DNA of 64,000 nt. Origin: Rubripirellula lacrimiformis. GTDB taxonomy: Bacteria > Planctomycetota > Planctomycetia > Pirellulales > Pirellulaceae. The stretch lies in assembly GCF_007741535.1 (NCBI RefSeq), contig NZ_CP036525.1:868001-932000 (forward strand), written 5' to 3'. Each line of letters opens with the position of its first letter. Position 1 is the stretch's first letter. The translations under genes and the position numbers were made by a program. Of the stretch, positions 46,652-55,348 are shown piece by piece. The notes beneath the pieces were generated by a model, which was given only the letters and a program-made list of their open reading frames with translations, ran no database searches and was not told the DNA's origin.

Positions 46652-46734
46652 GCTTTTCTGATTAAGTGAAATTCGGCAGATAGAAATGGAGACGAACAGC
46701 TGGCAATTCGATCGAAGCCGGTGTTCGCCGATAG

Positions 46735-47241
46735 CTACAGATTGTCGTACATCCGGACAGGATTGCCATCGGCGTCGACCGCGACATGAAAGAAATTCAT
46801 CATCCGCAGCATGCCTTCAAGATCGCCGGGGGCGAACAATGGCCCGTCAGTGAACCGTCCCGGTTCCAGGAATGCGAACATCAGGTCGATTTCGGCCTGC
46901 TTTTGGTCACCACAGTGGCTGACGCTGGTCACCGTGGCACCGTGTTCCTGAACCGCATCCAGTTGGACGTGGTAGGTCAGTTGATCGCCGGTCCTAGCAG
47001 GTTGCAGAAACTCGGCGCGACCGACTTTGGCAAGCACCACGCGTTTTTCGAACTGGAAGTGTTCAGCCACCAGGATGCCGCCAATTTGCGCCATCCCTTC
47101 GATGATCAACGTCGGCGGCAGCATGGCGAAGCCAGGGCAGTATTCATCCACGGCTTCCTCGGCCAGCGTGATATTTTTTATCCCGCTAGCGTGCGAACCG
47201 CTCACGAACTCGGTAAATCGATCGACCCAGAACCAACGCAT
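46735..47241 (-). CDS. FabA/FabZ-like hotdog dehydratase lacking the catalytic His
   Basis: A 168-residue hotdog-fold protein. The active-site helix region reads DEYCPGFAMLPPTLIIEGMAQ; the catalytic acid Glu48 is present, but the residue 14 before it, His in FabZ (GHFPGxPxxPG), is Tyr34 here. LAKVGRAEFLQPARTGDQL follows as in the family. Loss of the His suggests it may not dehydrate but bind acyl-ACP or act as a partner subunit of the other FabZ. It lies 83 bp before fabF, after a hairpin terminator-like structure. Confidence 0.82.
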   Translation of the reverse strand: MRWFWVDRFTEFVSGSHASGIKNITLAEEAVDEYCPGFAMLPPTLIIEGMAQIGGILVAEHFQFEKRVVLAKVGRAEFLQPARTGDQLTYHVQLDAVQEHGATVTSVSHCGDQKQAEIDLMFAFLEPGRFTDGPLFAPGDLEGMLRMMNFFHVAVDADGNPVRMYDNL

Positions 47242-47251
47242 CAGTGATACC

Positions 47252-47289
47252 GAAAAAGGAAAAAGACCGGGCCGGCATTGGCCACGGTC
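47252..47289 (-). terminator. Intrinsic terminator or attenuator between ACP and dehydratase genes
   Basis: Read on the reverse strand, GACCGTGGCC pairs with GGCCCGGTC-type sequence around a short loop and is followed by TTTTTCCTTTTT. It sits inside the apparent operon, so it may reduce rather than stop transcription into the dehydratase and fabF. Confidence 0.65.
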
Positions 47290-47383
47290 CTAGGAATGGT
47301 CCCCTTGGGGGCGTTCGCCAAGCGAATTTTGCCCAGGGGGAATCAGGATCGACTGCCGCAGTGGCGGTCTGTCGATAACGTGA

Positions 47384-47773
47384 CTATTCGCCGACCTTGC
47401 TGCCGACGTAATTGCAAAGGTCACCGACGGTCAACAGGTTGCCGAAATCTTGAACGCGTGGGCTCTTTTCGAACTCGCTGAGGTCGGCCCAAGGCATCCG
47501 TCGCTTCAGTTCGGCCATGCCGTCGGCGGTGACAACACCGTCTTGGACGTATTGGCTGTTGGTCAAAATGTCTTCGGGCGAAAGTTCTTCACGAGGGATC
47601 GTGATGTCGAACGATTTTTCCAACTTGAAAACAATGTCCAAGAAATCGATCGATTCCGCACCTAGGTCACCGACCAAGGTCGCTGGGCGAGTCACTTCGT
47701 CGTCGTCAACGCCCAATGCGTCGACCAATGCGGCTTGAACCTTCTCGAAAATCTCTTCTTGGGCCAGTGCCAT
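47384..47773 (-). CDS. Acyl carrier protein with C-terminal extension
   Basis: A 129-residue acidic ACP. The N-terminal 80 residues are a normal ACP domain with the phosphopantetheine Ser41 in GDLGAESIDFLDIVFKLE. Standard bacterial ACPs have about 78 residues; here there is an insertion/extension (VVTADGMAELKRRMPWADLSEFEKSPRVQDF) before a last helix with LLTVGDLCNYVGSKV. The final segment resembles the usual ACP helix IV, so the extra residues are an insertion before it. It would carry acyl intermediates for the neighbouring enzymes. Confidence 0.9.
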   Translation of the reverse strand: MALAQEEIFEKVQAALVDALGVDDDEVTRPATLVGDLGAESIDFLDIVFKLEKSFDITIPREELSPEDILTNSQYVQDGVVTADGMAELKRRMPWADLSEFEKSPRVQDFGNLLTVGDLCNYVGSKVGE

Positions 47774-47892
47774 CGGAAAACCTTTGTGGAAAACTGTTTG
47801 GGTGAATTGATTTAGAAAATGGATGGTGGGTGTCGGTTGGCAATCGGTGATTCGCTTCGGAAAGCGATTTTGGTCGCCGTGCCAGCGTCATT

Positions 47893-48375
47893 TCAGACCG
47901 AGAGCGTAACATCGCCGAACAATTCGCGGAATTGCGTTTCGGTCTGCTTTCGAATGTCTTCGTTGGTGCCCAATCGTTCGGGATCGTCGCTATGGCACTT
48001 TTCGAGCACCAATCGGGCGGTCACGGTCACTCGATCGCCCTTTCTAGCGGTGGCTTTGACGGTGGTCCGATTTCCGTCTTCTTTCAGCATTTCGGCCGTG
48101 ATCGTCAACGTTTCGCCGGGAACCAGGAAATCGCCAAACTTGACCCCTTTGGCCTCGCGGAGCAAAACCAAGGGGCTTTGGAAGCCGTCGCCGGTGCGGA
48201 TCAGCCAGATTGCGGCCTGATGCAGAGCTTCCAGCATCATCACGCCCGGCATCACCGGAAAACGTGGGAAATGGTCCAGCAGGTATTCTTCGTCCGCCCG
48301 CAGCGTCCGCTCGGCGACCAGCGATTTGCCGGGCACCAGCGAGGTGATTTTGTCGAGTTGGCGGTACTTCATCAT
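47893..48375 (-). CDS. 3-hydroxyacyl-ACP dehydratase, FabZ-type
   Basis: A 160-residue hotdog dehydratase. The active-site pair is His35 in LLDHFPRFPVMPGVMMLEAL and Glu49, with the normal 14-residue spacing, so it should be active. The first gene of the cluster; ATG codons at 48375 and 48372 are alternatives. It would convert 3-hydroxyacyl-ACP to enoyl-ACP. Paired with an inactive-looking homologue downstream. Confidence 0.88.
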   Translation of the reverse strand: MMKYRQLDKITSLVPGKSLVAERTLRADEEYLLDHFPRFPVMPGVMMLEALHQAAIWLIRTGDGFQSPLVLLREAKGVKFGDFLVPGETLTITAEMLKEDGNRTTVKATARKGDRVTVTARLVLEKCHSDDPERLGTNEDIRKQTETQFRELFGDVTLSV

Positions 48376-48586
48376 CGGTCGGTGGCAATTGCGAGTTCGA
48401 ATGGGCCAGTCGCGAATGCGACCAATCGTGTCGATTGGGGGAAATGGGTATCCACAACAGATCTAAAATAGAGGCCCGGAATTGTTGCCTCAAGGTAGGA
48501 CAGCTCGGTTTGACGCGGTTTCCGAGCCTGCGAGAGTGTCGATAAGGCCGTTATCGGTCATGCCCAGATCTGAAATTCAGACATTC

Positions 48587-49171
48587 TTAGCGGGCGTGAT
48601 CAACTGAGTTGTCCGTTTCAATGCCGGTTTCCTGTAGCGAACCCGCCACGGGAACCACGTCCGATGGTAATCGCTGCGGTACATTTTGCTCGGTTCGCTT
48701 GGCATACACGATCGTCATCAACCCGGCGATCAACAATCCGGTCCCGATCAGCCGCGTCGGGCTGGCCGTCGCTTGGGCGTTGCCCAACCACCCAAAATGA
48801 TCCAGCAGTACCGCCGCGATCACCTGGCCGGTCATCAGGGCAGCGAACCAGGGCAATGATCCGACGCGGGGGACCAGGATCAGCGATGTCGAAACCACCA
48901 CCACGCCAAACAAACCGCCCGTCCAGGCCCACCAGGGCATCGTGGATGGGGCCACGGTGAAACGCGGTGGGAAAATTCCGCAGACCACGCAGATCGCCAA
49001 CAACGCGATCGTGCCGCCGGCGAATGAAATCAGGGATGCCTGGATCGGATGGGCAACATGTCGGCCAAGTTGTCCGTTGACGCTAGGCTGGACCCCTAGG
49101 ACGGCACCGGCGGCCAATCCCACCAAAATCGCGATCAACAGGATGCCCGCGCCACTGGTGGCTGCGGTCAC
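48587..49171 (-). CDS. DMT-superfamily transporter, YdcZ/DUF606 type
   Basis: A 194-residue integral membrane protein with about five hydrophobic helices. It contains GAVLGVQPSVNGQLGRHV and FAGGTIALLAICVV, followed by WWAWTGGLFGVVVVSTSLILVPRVG and GQVIAAVLLDHFGWLG, typical of the half-size DUF606 transporters that dimerise. The start is a GTG at 49169-49171, overlapping the stop of the receiver-like gene (GTGA). The final 35 residues are hydrophilic. Substrate unknown. Confidence 0.85.
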   Translation of the reverse strand: MTAATSGAGILLIAILVGLAAGAVLGVQPSVNGQLGRHVAHPIQASLISFAGGTIALLAICVVCGIFPPRFTVAPSTMPWWAWTGGLFGVVVVSTSLILVPRVGSLPWFAALMTGQVIAAVLLDHFGWLGNAQATASPTRLIGTGLLIAGLMTIVYAKRTEQNVPQRLPSDVVPVAGSLQETGIETDNSVDHAR

Positions 49172-49554
49172 TTCTTCTTTCGCTCGCCGAGATACGGTTC
49201 CAACAACTCTTGGGTCGCCGGATCGCCGATCGCCAGTTTGCCAAATCCACGAACACAGCCGGCATCGATCGCCGCCTGTTGGTGCTCGTCATAATTGGTC
49301 ACCAGCATCACCGGCACCGAACCGACCTCGGGATCCGCTTTGATCGCTCTGATCACTTCCATGCCGTCGGTGTAATCGCGGTCCAGTTTGCGGTTGACCG
49401 TCACCAAGTCGATTTTTTTGGTGCGGAGCATTTCCAGTGTGTCCTCGGTACCGTGCGACTGCACCACCGAAGCGTTGAAGTTGGAATTCACCATCTGGCG
49501 AATGGAATTGAAATCAGGACCGCAGTTACCGCAGTCCAAAAGTGTCTTTGACAT
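49168..49554 (-). CDS. Receiver-like protein with altered phosphoacceptor
   Basis: A 128-residue single-domain CheY-like protein. The phosphoacceptor position in DLVTVNRKLDRDYTDGMEVIRAI is Asn54 instead of Asp, and the acidic pair at the end of strand 1 is reduced (LLDCGN). The Thr (MLVTNYDE) and Lys (GFGKLAIG) positions of receivers remain. It therefore looks like a phosphorylation-independent pseudo-receiver. No histidine kinase is adjacent; its stop overlaps the transporter start by 4 bp. Confidence 0.75.
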   Translation of the reverse strand: MSKTLLDCGNCGPDFNSIRQMVNSNFNASVVQSHGTEDTLEMLRTKKIDLVTVNRKLDRDYTDGMEVIRAIKADPEVGSVPVMLVTNYDEHQQAAIDAGCVRGFGKLAIGDPATQELLEPYLGERKKK

Positions 49555-49745
49555 AAAATCAGTTTCGAGGCGTGGATGACGGAAAAATGTTTGACCGCCA
49601 TGGAAAGCCAGCCGTTGCTTTCCGTTGGGGGGGCCGCTTGTCAGTGGTCAATTTGCAATCGCTTGCTGCATTGCGACCGCCGGGGGAAGGGCCGAGCCTA
49701 AACGAGGATCGAGTGACCGCCAAGGATCCTCTCTATCTCGCCCCG

Positions 49746-49769
49746 GCACTCGCCTGATCCGGCGAGTGC
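49746..49769. other. Perfect 9-bp hairpin downstream of the PQQ lipoprotein gene
   Basis: GCACTCGCC (49746-49754), loop TGATCC, GGCGAGTGC (49761-49769). It lies 42 bp past the 3' end of the reverse-strand gene. There is no T-run on either strand, so it may be a 3' stabilising structure rather than an intrinsic terminator. Confidence 0.5.
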
Positions 49770-49811
49770 AAGGCATCTTAGGCGAACACTCGAAAACGAT
49801 CGCTGATCACC

Positions 49812-52385
49812 TTACTCGGGCAAACCGATCGCGAACAGCTTGTCTTTGGTGCTGATGTAGATCGTCTTGTTCGCACCGACAGGCGTGCTGTACACGCTGC
49901 TGCCCATGTTGATCTCTTCCATCGGTTCGTTGTTTTCAGCGCCGAATTCGAACACGGACACGTCGCCGTCTTCGTCACCGATGAACACACGACCGTCTGC
50001 GATCAGGGCACTGCCCCAGCTTTGGGCCAGCATGTCGTAGGTGAAGTGCACGATGGGCTTGCCATCGTCGGTTCCCTTGGCATCCAAACAGTGGACCAAC
50101 CCCGAGAAGTCTGCGATGTACAGCACGTTGTCCTTGATTGCACAGGTGCCGATAGAACGGTGCATTTCTTCTTCGAAATCGATCTCTTCGTCGCCATTGG
50201 AATCGAACATCGAATAGTGCCAGACGACGGCCGAGTTCGGGTTGTCGACTTCGACTTCGCCGTTCTCCGGTTCAACCGCTTGCACGCGTCGGTGAGCGAT
50301 CGGTACGCGTTTGCCGTCTTCCAGTTTCATCGCCAATGTTGGCGACACATCACCGCGTTTGTTGGGGTCGATGCACCACAGGTGGCCTTCGCCTTCGCCG
50401 TGTTCCGGGTCTTGTCCAACGGCGATGTAAACCAATCCGTCGTAAGCCACAGGAGTCGCGATCAGATTGTTGCGAGTTCCTTCGCCGCCCAGTTTCCAGA
50501 CGGTGGTTTTAGGATTGCAGTCGAATTGCCACAGCAGTTCAGGTTTGCCGTCGTTGCCGCGGGTGGCCGCGAAGCTGTACAGGATGCCGTCGCCACCAGC
50601 GAACAGGACTTGGGGAACGCCTTCGAAAACGCCGATCGCAGGGCTGGACCACTGACCGTGCAGAATGTTGCGGCCCGGGGAAGCATCGCTCCACAGCAAT
50701 TCGCCGGTGTTCTTGTCGATGCAGATGAAACTAGGTGCTTCGGGAGCAGGCAAATTCAAGTGCGATTCGTCCAACCCATTCGAAGTGTTCACGAACAGGA
50801 GGTCGCCATAGGAGGTCACGCTGCAGGCACACATGTTGTGCTGGCTGACACCCATCTCGGGGCCCATCATGTCGAACACCCAGATCACGTCGGCATCACG
50901 TTTGTCGCTGACGCCCAGTGCTTTGGTAAACATGATCCGTGGGCCGATTTGCTTGATCGTGATCGTGCGATCGGTGCCGCCGAAGTTGCCGGTGGCTTTC
51001 CAGACTTTGCCTTCGGTGACGGTTTCGACTTTGGCTTCGCCTTGGAGCGCTTCGCCGGCTTCGGCCAAAACCGATTTGGCGGCGTTCGAAAGACTGCCGT
51101 CGGCCAGTTCCGACAAAGTTTGTGCATGGGGTTCGGCGCCGGGGCCGGCGTTCATGATTTGGGCGACGTTGGCCGATTCGCCGACGACTGGACCATCGTC
51201 TTCACCGTCGTGGAATCCCTTGGTGTCCAAACAGCGGACTTCGCCGCGGTTGGTGACAAACCACAGTCGGTCGCCTTCGACCAACGGTGCACAGCAGATG
51301 CCCTGCAGGGGCCAGTCATGGACGCGGCCGGTGATCAGTTTCTCGCTGCTGTGTTGCCACAGGAAATCGCCGTTCTTTTCGTCAAACGCCAACAAGCATC
51401 CCAGGTCGACATCCGATGGGTAACGTTGGATGTGTCCAGCGCCGTTGTTGGTCCCAACATAAACTTGGCCATCCGCGACGACGGGGTTTCCGTAGGTTTG
51501 GCTGCCCAGGTTGGCGTACCAACGAATGTTTTCGGCCTTGGCGTTGTCCCAGTCGCCGGTGCGGCGATCGAATTTGCCGATGTTCCATGATTCCGGCAAC
51601 CCTTCGACGCCGGGGGCGTTGTTGCGTTCACGGGTCCCGCCCCACTGAGGCCAGTCACCGCCAGCGGCTTGGACTTCTGCCGGTGGGCCCGGTTCCTTGA
51701 CGTCCGAAGTCACCAGAGCGACGGCGGATTCAGCTTCGCTAGCTTTGGCATCGGCAGCCGCCTGCTTGTCCATTTCTGCTTTCTCGGCAGCGGCTTTGTC
51801 GGCAGCGGCTTTATCGGCTTTCGCTTTCTCAGCAGCGGCTTTCGCGTCAGCAGCAACCTTGTCGGCTTTCGCTTTCTCAGCAGCAGCTTTTACAGCAGCA
51901 ACCTTGTCGGCAGCGGCCTTTTCAGCGGCGGCTTTCTCAGCAGCAACCTTGTCAGCGGCAACTTTGTCAGCGGCGGCTTTCGCTTCGGCAGCAGCAGCTT
52001 CGGCGGCAGCGACTTCGGTCGCCTTGGCTGCGGCGGCAGCGGCTGCGGCCATTTCAGCTTTGGCTGCTGTTTCTTCCGCGATCGCAGCGGCCTTCGCCTC
52101 GGCGACGTTTTCGGCCGGGGGCACCGGTTCGGCTTTCTTGGCAGCAGACTTTTCGACTTCGGCGGTTTCCGCTGCCGGCATCTCCACAGCGGCCGACGGG
52201 CCACCGGTGGTGACGTTGCTGTCCGACGTGGTCACGTTGCTGTCGGCGTCATCGTCGACGGACGTCGACGTATTGGCGGTGATCGGTTCGGGCGGTTTGC
52301 AGCCACTCATGGCGACGGTCGTCGCGCTTCCCAACAGCGAAGCGAACAACAGCAGGGCCCAGGTCGAGAGTTCTTTTTTAAGCAT
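49812..52385 (-). CDS. Lipoprotein with Ala/Lys-rich coil and PQQ-like beta-propeller
   Basis: An 857-residue protein. The signal ends in a lipobox with Cys29 (MSGCKPPEP). Residues about 75-220 are an Ala/Lys/Glu-rich helical repeat (AAAEKAKADKVAADAK and similar), likely a rod or wall-spanning coil. The rest is a PQQ-like beta-propeller starting WPQWGGTRERNNAPGVEGLPESW, with repeats of the type NGDFLWQHSSE, TGELLWSDASPG and CLDAKGTDDG. An insert contains an EF-hand-like loop DSNGDEEIDFEE. Whether PQQ binds is not known; such propellers in planctomycetes are often noncatalytic. The neighbour upstream is a second propeller protein. Confidence 0.85.
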   Translation of the reverse strand: MLKKELSTWALLLFASLLGSATTVAMSGCKPPEPITANTSTSVDDDADSNVTTSDSNVTTGGPSAAVEMPAAETAEVEKSAAKKAEPVPPAENVAEAKAAAIAEETAAKAEMAAAAAAAAKATEVAAAEAAAAEAKAAADKVAADKVAAEKAAAEKAAADKVAAVKAAAEKAKADKVAADAKAAAEKAKADKAAADKAAAEKAEMDKQAAADAKASEAESAVALVTSDVKEPGPPAEVQAAGGDWPQWGGTRERNNAPGVEGLPESWNIGKFDRRTGDWDNAKAENIRWYANLGSQTYGNPVVADGQVYVGTNNGAGHIQRYPSDVDLGCLLAFDEKNGDFLWQHSSEKLITGRVHDWPLQGICCAPLVEGDRLWFVTNRGEVRCLDTKGFHDGEDDGPVVGESANVAQIMNAGPGAEPHAQTLSELADGSLSNAAKSVLAEAGEALQGEAKVETVTEGKVWKATGNFGGTDRTITIKQIGPRIMFTKALGVSDKRDADVIWVFDMMGPEMGVSQHNMCACSVTSYGDLLFVNTSNGLDESHLNLPAPEAPSFICIDKNTGELLWSDASPGRNILHGQWSSPAIGVFEGVPQVLFAGGDGILYSFAATRGNDGKPELLWQFDCNPKTTVWKLGGEGTRNNLIATPVAYDGLVYIAVGQDPEHGEGEGHLWCIDPNKRGDVSPTLAMKLEDGKRVPIAHRRVQAVEPENGEVEVDNPNSAVVWHYSMFDSNGDEEIDFEEEMHRSIGTCAIKDNVLYIADFSGLVHCLDAKGTDDGKPIVHFTYDMLAQSWGSALIADGRVFIGDEDGDVSVFEFGAENNEPMEEINMGSSVYSTPVGANKTIYISTKDKLFAIGLPE

Positions 52386-52572
52386 GGCGGGTGGGATGGT
52401 TTCGGCGGTGGAATGGTAGTTGGGGTGGATGGATCACGTCGGGTCGCGGCCTGTGATGGGGCCGCCGGTTCGGGGGGCGACGTGATCGCTTGGCATCAAA
52501 TCGGTGACGCGGGATGGGCCGAGCCGAGCGAAAACGTTCGTTGTCGCCCGGCTGCATTGCCCAGGATCCGCT

Positions 52573-54858
52573 CTAGGGTTCGTCGGTGTTCGCGGTGACC
52601 TCGATATTGTCGAGATACAATTCGGCGACCTTTGCGTTGCCGTACAAGCCGGGACTAGCGGCTAGATTGGGCGATTCGTCGCGAGCGGTAATCGTCCATT
52701 CGTCGGGTTCTGGTTCATCACGTGGCCAAACCTTGCCACGCAGGATGGCGACCGCGGCTGGTGGTTCGCTCTCGATATCCGCGCGGAACTTCATTCGGTA
52801 CCAAGTGTTTTCCTTCCACGGGAAATCGATCGTTTCGGCCATCCGAAGCTGAGCCGACCAAGTGCGGATTTGAATCTGCTGACTTTCGCCCATCAAATCC
52901 AACACATAGCCGTGGTTGGTTAGCCCGATGTCGGGCAACTGCTGGCTCATTCGCGATCCCATGGCGTCGGCAGCGATCGTGTACTCGGACACATCGCTGG
53001 GACCCATCCAAGCACGGCTGCGAGCACCCTTGGGGATGGTCGAGATCTTGGTCAACACGGCTGATCCGTCGACATCCTTGATGATGTGACGATAACGAGC
53101 ACCGACCCAGGAAAGGGGAGGATCCTGCAGCCCGTCAAAGGTGAACTTCCAAGGCAATGGTGGAACGATACGAACCCGGCTTTCGCCAGAGACGTCCCCC
53201 ACTTTGGCGGTGATCACGGCGCCGGTGTGGGCAACATCGGCAGGGGCCGAATAGGTAGACCCTTCGATCGAACCCGGGCCATCGACAGAAAATTGCAGGT
53301 CACCCGAGGCGTCCTTCAGTTCTTGGCCCAGACGATTGAAGAACCGGACGTTCAATTCAACCGATTCGCCTGGTTTGACGATCACTTCGTTGGGCGACAA
53401 TTGGACCCAAGCGATGTCCGGGTTTTCGCTGATGGCGGTTTCCGTGCCCATCGTGTCGGCCATCGTGACGGATTCTTGAGTTCCGTCTTCGGTGCCCACA
53501 CAGTACAGGGCTGTTGAACTTGGGAAATACAGTCGGCCGTCGGCCACGATGGGCGATCCGGCGAAACCGGTGTCACGGACGCGTCCCTTGTTCAGGACTT
53601 CGAATCCGTCTTCGGTCGGTTTCACGGTGGCCCAGCGGCCATTTTCGGTCAATACATAGATTTTGCCGTCGGCGTGCAGCAGGGCGGCGCGTTGGCGGCT
53701 GCCGACAAATGATTTGCGTTCGACGATCGTTTCGCCGGTTTCGGCGTCGAAAATCCACATTTTGCAGCGGTCATCGACCAGGTACAGCCGGTTATCGATC
53801 ATCACCGGTTCGCTGTATCCGGAAACCACTTCCAGTTGTTTCCACAGTTCTTTGACTTTGGTTTCGTCGCCTGTGCCAGAGACTTGTAGTCCGACGACGG
53901 CGCCCATGACGTTATTGCTGGGGGCGACATTTTCTTCGCTGTGGCTAGCGAAAACCTTGTTTCCGACGACCAGTGGCGTGGCAAAGATGCCTCGCATCGA
54001 CAGGTCGTAGTGCCACAGTGGTTTGCCGGTTCGCGGCTGGAATCCCCAAATTGCCCCGTCGCCGCCACCGATGATCAATTGGCGTTGGCCATCGATCGTG
54101 ACCAGGCTGGGAGCCGAATAGGTGGTGTCGTAGGGCAGATCGCGGGTGCCGCTGAACCAACGCACTTCGCCGGTCATCTTGTCCATGCCGATCAAGCGGT
54201 GGTTGGGCTTGGCTTTTTCGCCCCAGTTGATGATCACGCCGCTGATGATGACCAGGTCTTCGTGGATGACGGGGAAATTGGTCCGGCCGCCGTAGGTAGA
54301 TAGCATTCCGAACTGCTCGTGCAGCGGGACGCTCCACAGCGTTTCGCCGGTTTCGCCGTTGAAACACTGGAACACGTCGCAGGCACCCAGGGCGTAAACG
54401 TTGCCCGATGCGGGGTCGGCCACGACGCTGGTCCAACCGATCCGTTCGGCAGGGACGTCGGAAAGCCAGACGTTGTAGACGTTCTCCCAGATCGTTTCGC
54501 CGGTTTTGGCGTCCAGGCAGATGACCATTTCGCCTTCGTTCTTGGTGCCCGGTTGCGACCGTTGGATCATGTACAAACGGCCATTCATAGCGACCGGAGT
54601 GCATGGACCGCCGATATCGTCGCGTTTCCAAAGCACATTGCTGCCTTCGCCGCCATCGGGATCCCAATCGTCGGGAAGGCCGGTCGCGACCGCGGTGCCG
54701 TCAAAGCTGGGGCCACGCCAATACGGCCAATCGGCCGCGGCAGCCGGTTGGGTGACGAATGAAAACGCGGCTGCCAAGATCAGCAACCATGCAGCCAACG
54801 GGTGGGCGGATTGGGGCGGGGCGAATGGGGATCCCAGTTTCATAACACTTTGTTTCAT
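52573..54858 (-). CDS. Exported PQQ-like beta-propeller protein with C-terminal beta domain
   Basis: A 761-residue protein with a signal peptide (hydrophobic LAAWLLILAAAFSFV, cleavage near AAA-DW). The beta-propeller (about 42-480) has repeated blades: AKTGETIWENVYN, GETGETLWSVPL, PRTGKPLWHYDL and DAETGETIVER. The C-terminal 280 residues contain an Ig-like segment (VKPGESVELNVRFFNRLGQ) and a concanavalin-like part ending LYLDNIEV. The start WPYWRGPSFDG matches the neighbouring propeller's WPQWGG, showing shared ancestry. ATG at 54858 or 54843. Function not established. Confidence 0.82.
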   Translation of the reverse strand: MKQSVMKLGSPFAPPQSAHPLAAWLLILAAAFSFVTQPAAAADWPYWRGPSFDGTAVATGLPDDWDPDGGEGSNVLWKRDDIGGPCTPVAMNGRLYMIQRSQPGTKNEGEMVICLDAKTGETIWENVYNVWLSDVPAERIGWTSVVADPASGNVYALGACDVFQCFNGETGETLWSVPLHEQFGMLSTYGGRTNFPVIHEDLVIISGVIINWGEKAKPNHRLIGMDKMTGEVRWFSGTRDLPYDTTYSAPSLVTIDGQRQLIIGGGDGAIWGFQPRTGKPLWHYDLSMRGIFATPLVVGNKVFASHSEENVAPSNNVMGAVVGLQVSGTGDETKVKELWKQLEVVSGYSEPVMIDNRLYLVDDRCKMWIFDAETGETIVERKSFVGSRQRAALLHADGKIYVLTENGRWATVKPTEDGFEVLNKGRVRDTGFAGSPIVADGRLYFPSSTALYCVGTEDGTQESVTMADTMGTETAISENPDIAWVQLSPNEVIVKPGESVELNVRFFNRLGQELKDASGDLQFSVDGPGSIEGSTYSAPADVAHTGAVITAKVGDVSGESRVRIVPPLPWKFTFDGLQDPPLSWVGARYRHIIKDVDGSAVLTKISTIPKGARSRAWMGPSDVSEYTIAADAMGSRMSQQLPDIGLTNHGYVLDLMGESQQIQIRTWSAQLRMAETIDFPWKENTWYRMKFRADIESEPPAAVAILRGKVWPRDEPEPDEWTITARDESPNLAASPGLYGNAKVAELYLDNIEVTANTDEP

Positions 54859-54931
54859 GGGGGAAGGGCTGATCGTGTCGGGTGGAGCGAAGCGGTAGGT
54901 CTACCCAATAGTAGCCAGAGGTAAACTGACG

Positions 54932-55348
54932 CTAATCGAAATGTTCGTCATCAGGGTCAAAATTGGGGGTGCAGATGATCAGGACCGTCATTTTACCCCG
55001 TGCACAGTGCCGAACCCCTGGCGGGATCAGGACACAACAATGGGGGTGAACCGGGTGGGCGACCCCATCGAGTTCGATCACGGCATCCTGGGCACACTGC
55101 AAAACGACGTAAACCTCCGTGTGGTCGCGGTGATAGTGTTGACGGGCCTCGCTGCTGATTTCGGTCAGGTGGACAGTACCCGGAAATTCGTCGCGGTCGC
55201 CCAAAGCACGCCGGGCAATCCCACAAGGACATGGAATAGGGGGCAGGCTGGTCAGATCGACGATGGTGGCGGGGGCGGTCACGCGAGCGATATTCCGTTT
55301 CAAAGTCAGGCACCCGATCACACGTCGACGCAGCGAGGAGGGTGTCAC
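54932..55348 (-). CDS. Cupin-domain protein
   Basis: A frame of 138 residues with a single cupin domain. Cupin motif 1 is RQHYHRDHTEVYVVL (two His and Glu) and motif 2 is PHCCVLIPPGVRHCARG (third His). Between them lies a short loop with IELDGVAHPV. A metal-dependent small-molecule enzyme or binding protein. The start is a GTG at 55346-55348 and may be further in, because the first 25 residues show no family pattern. No related neighbour hints at the substrate. Confidence 0.72.
   Translation of the reverse strand: MTPSSLRRRVIGCLTLKRNIARVTAPATIVDLTSLPPIPCPCGIARRALGDRDEFPGTVHLTEISSEARQHYHRDHTEVYVVLQCAQDAVIELDGVAHPVHPHCCVLIPPGVRHCARGKMTVLIICTPNFDPDDEHFD

Noticed and set aside
50022-52598. Long forward frames of 522 and 309 codons opposite the PQQ lipoprotein gene
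   Set aside because: The reverse frame encodes a lipobox, coil and propeller; the forward frames are low-complexity mirror products.
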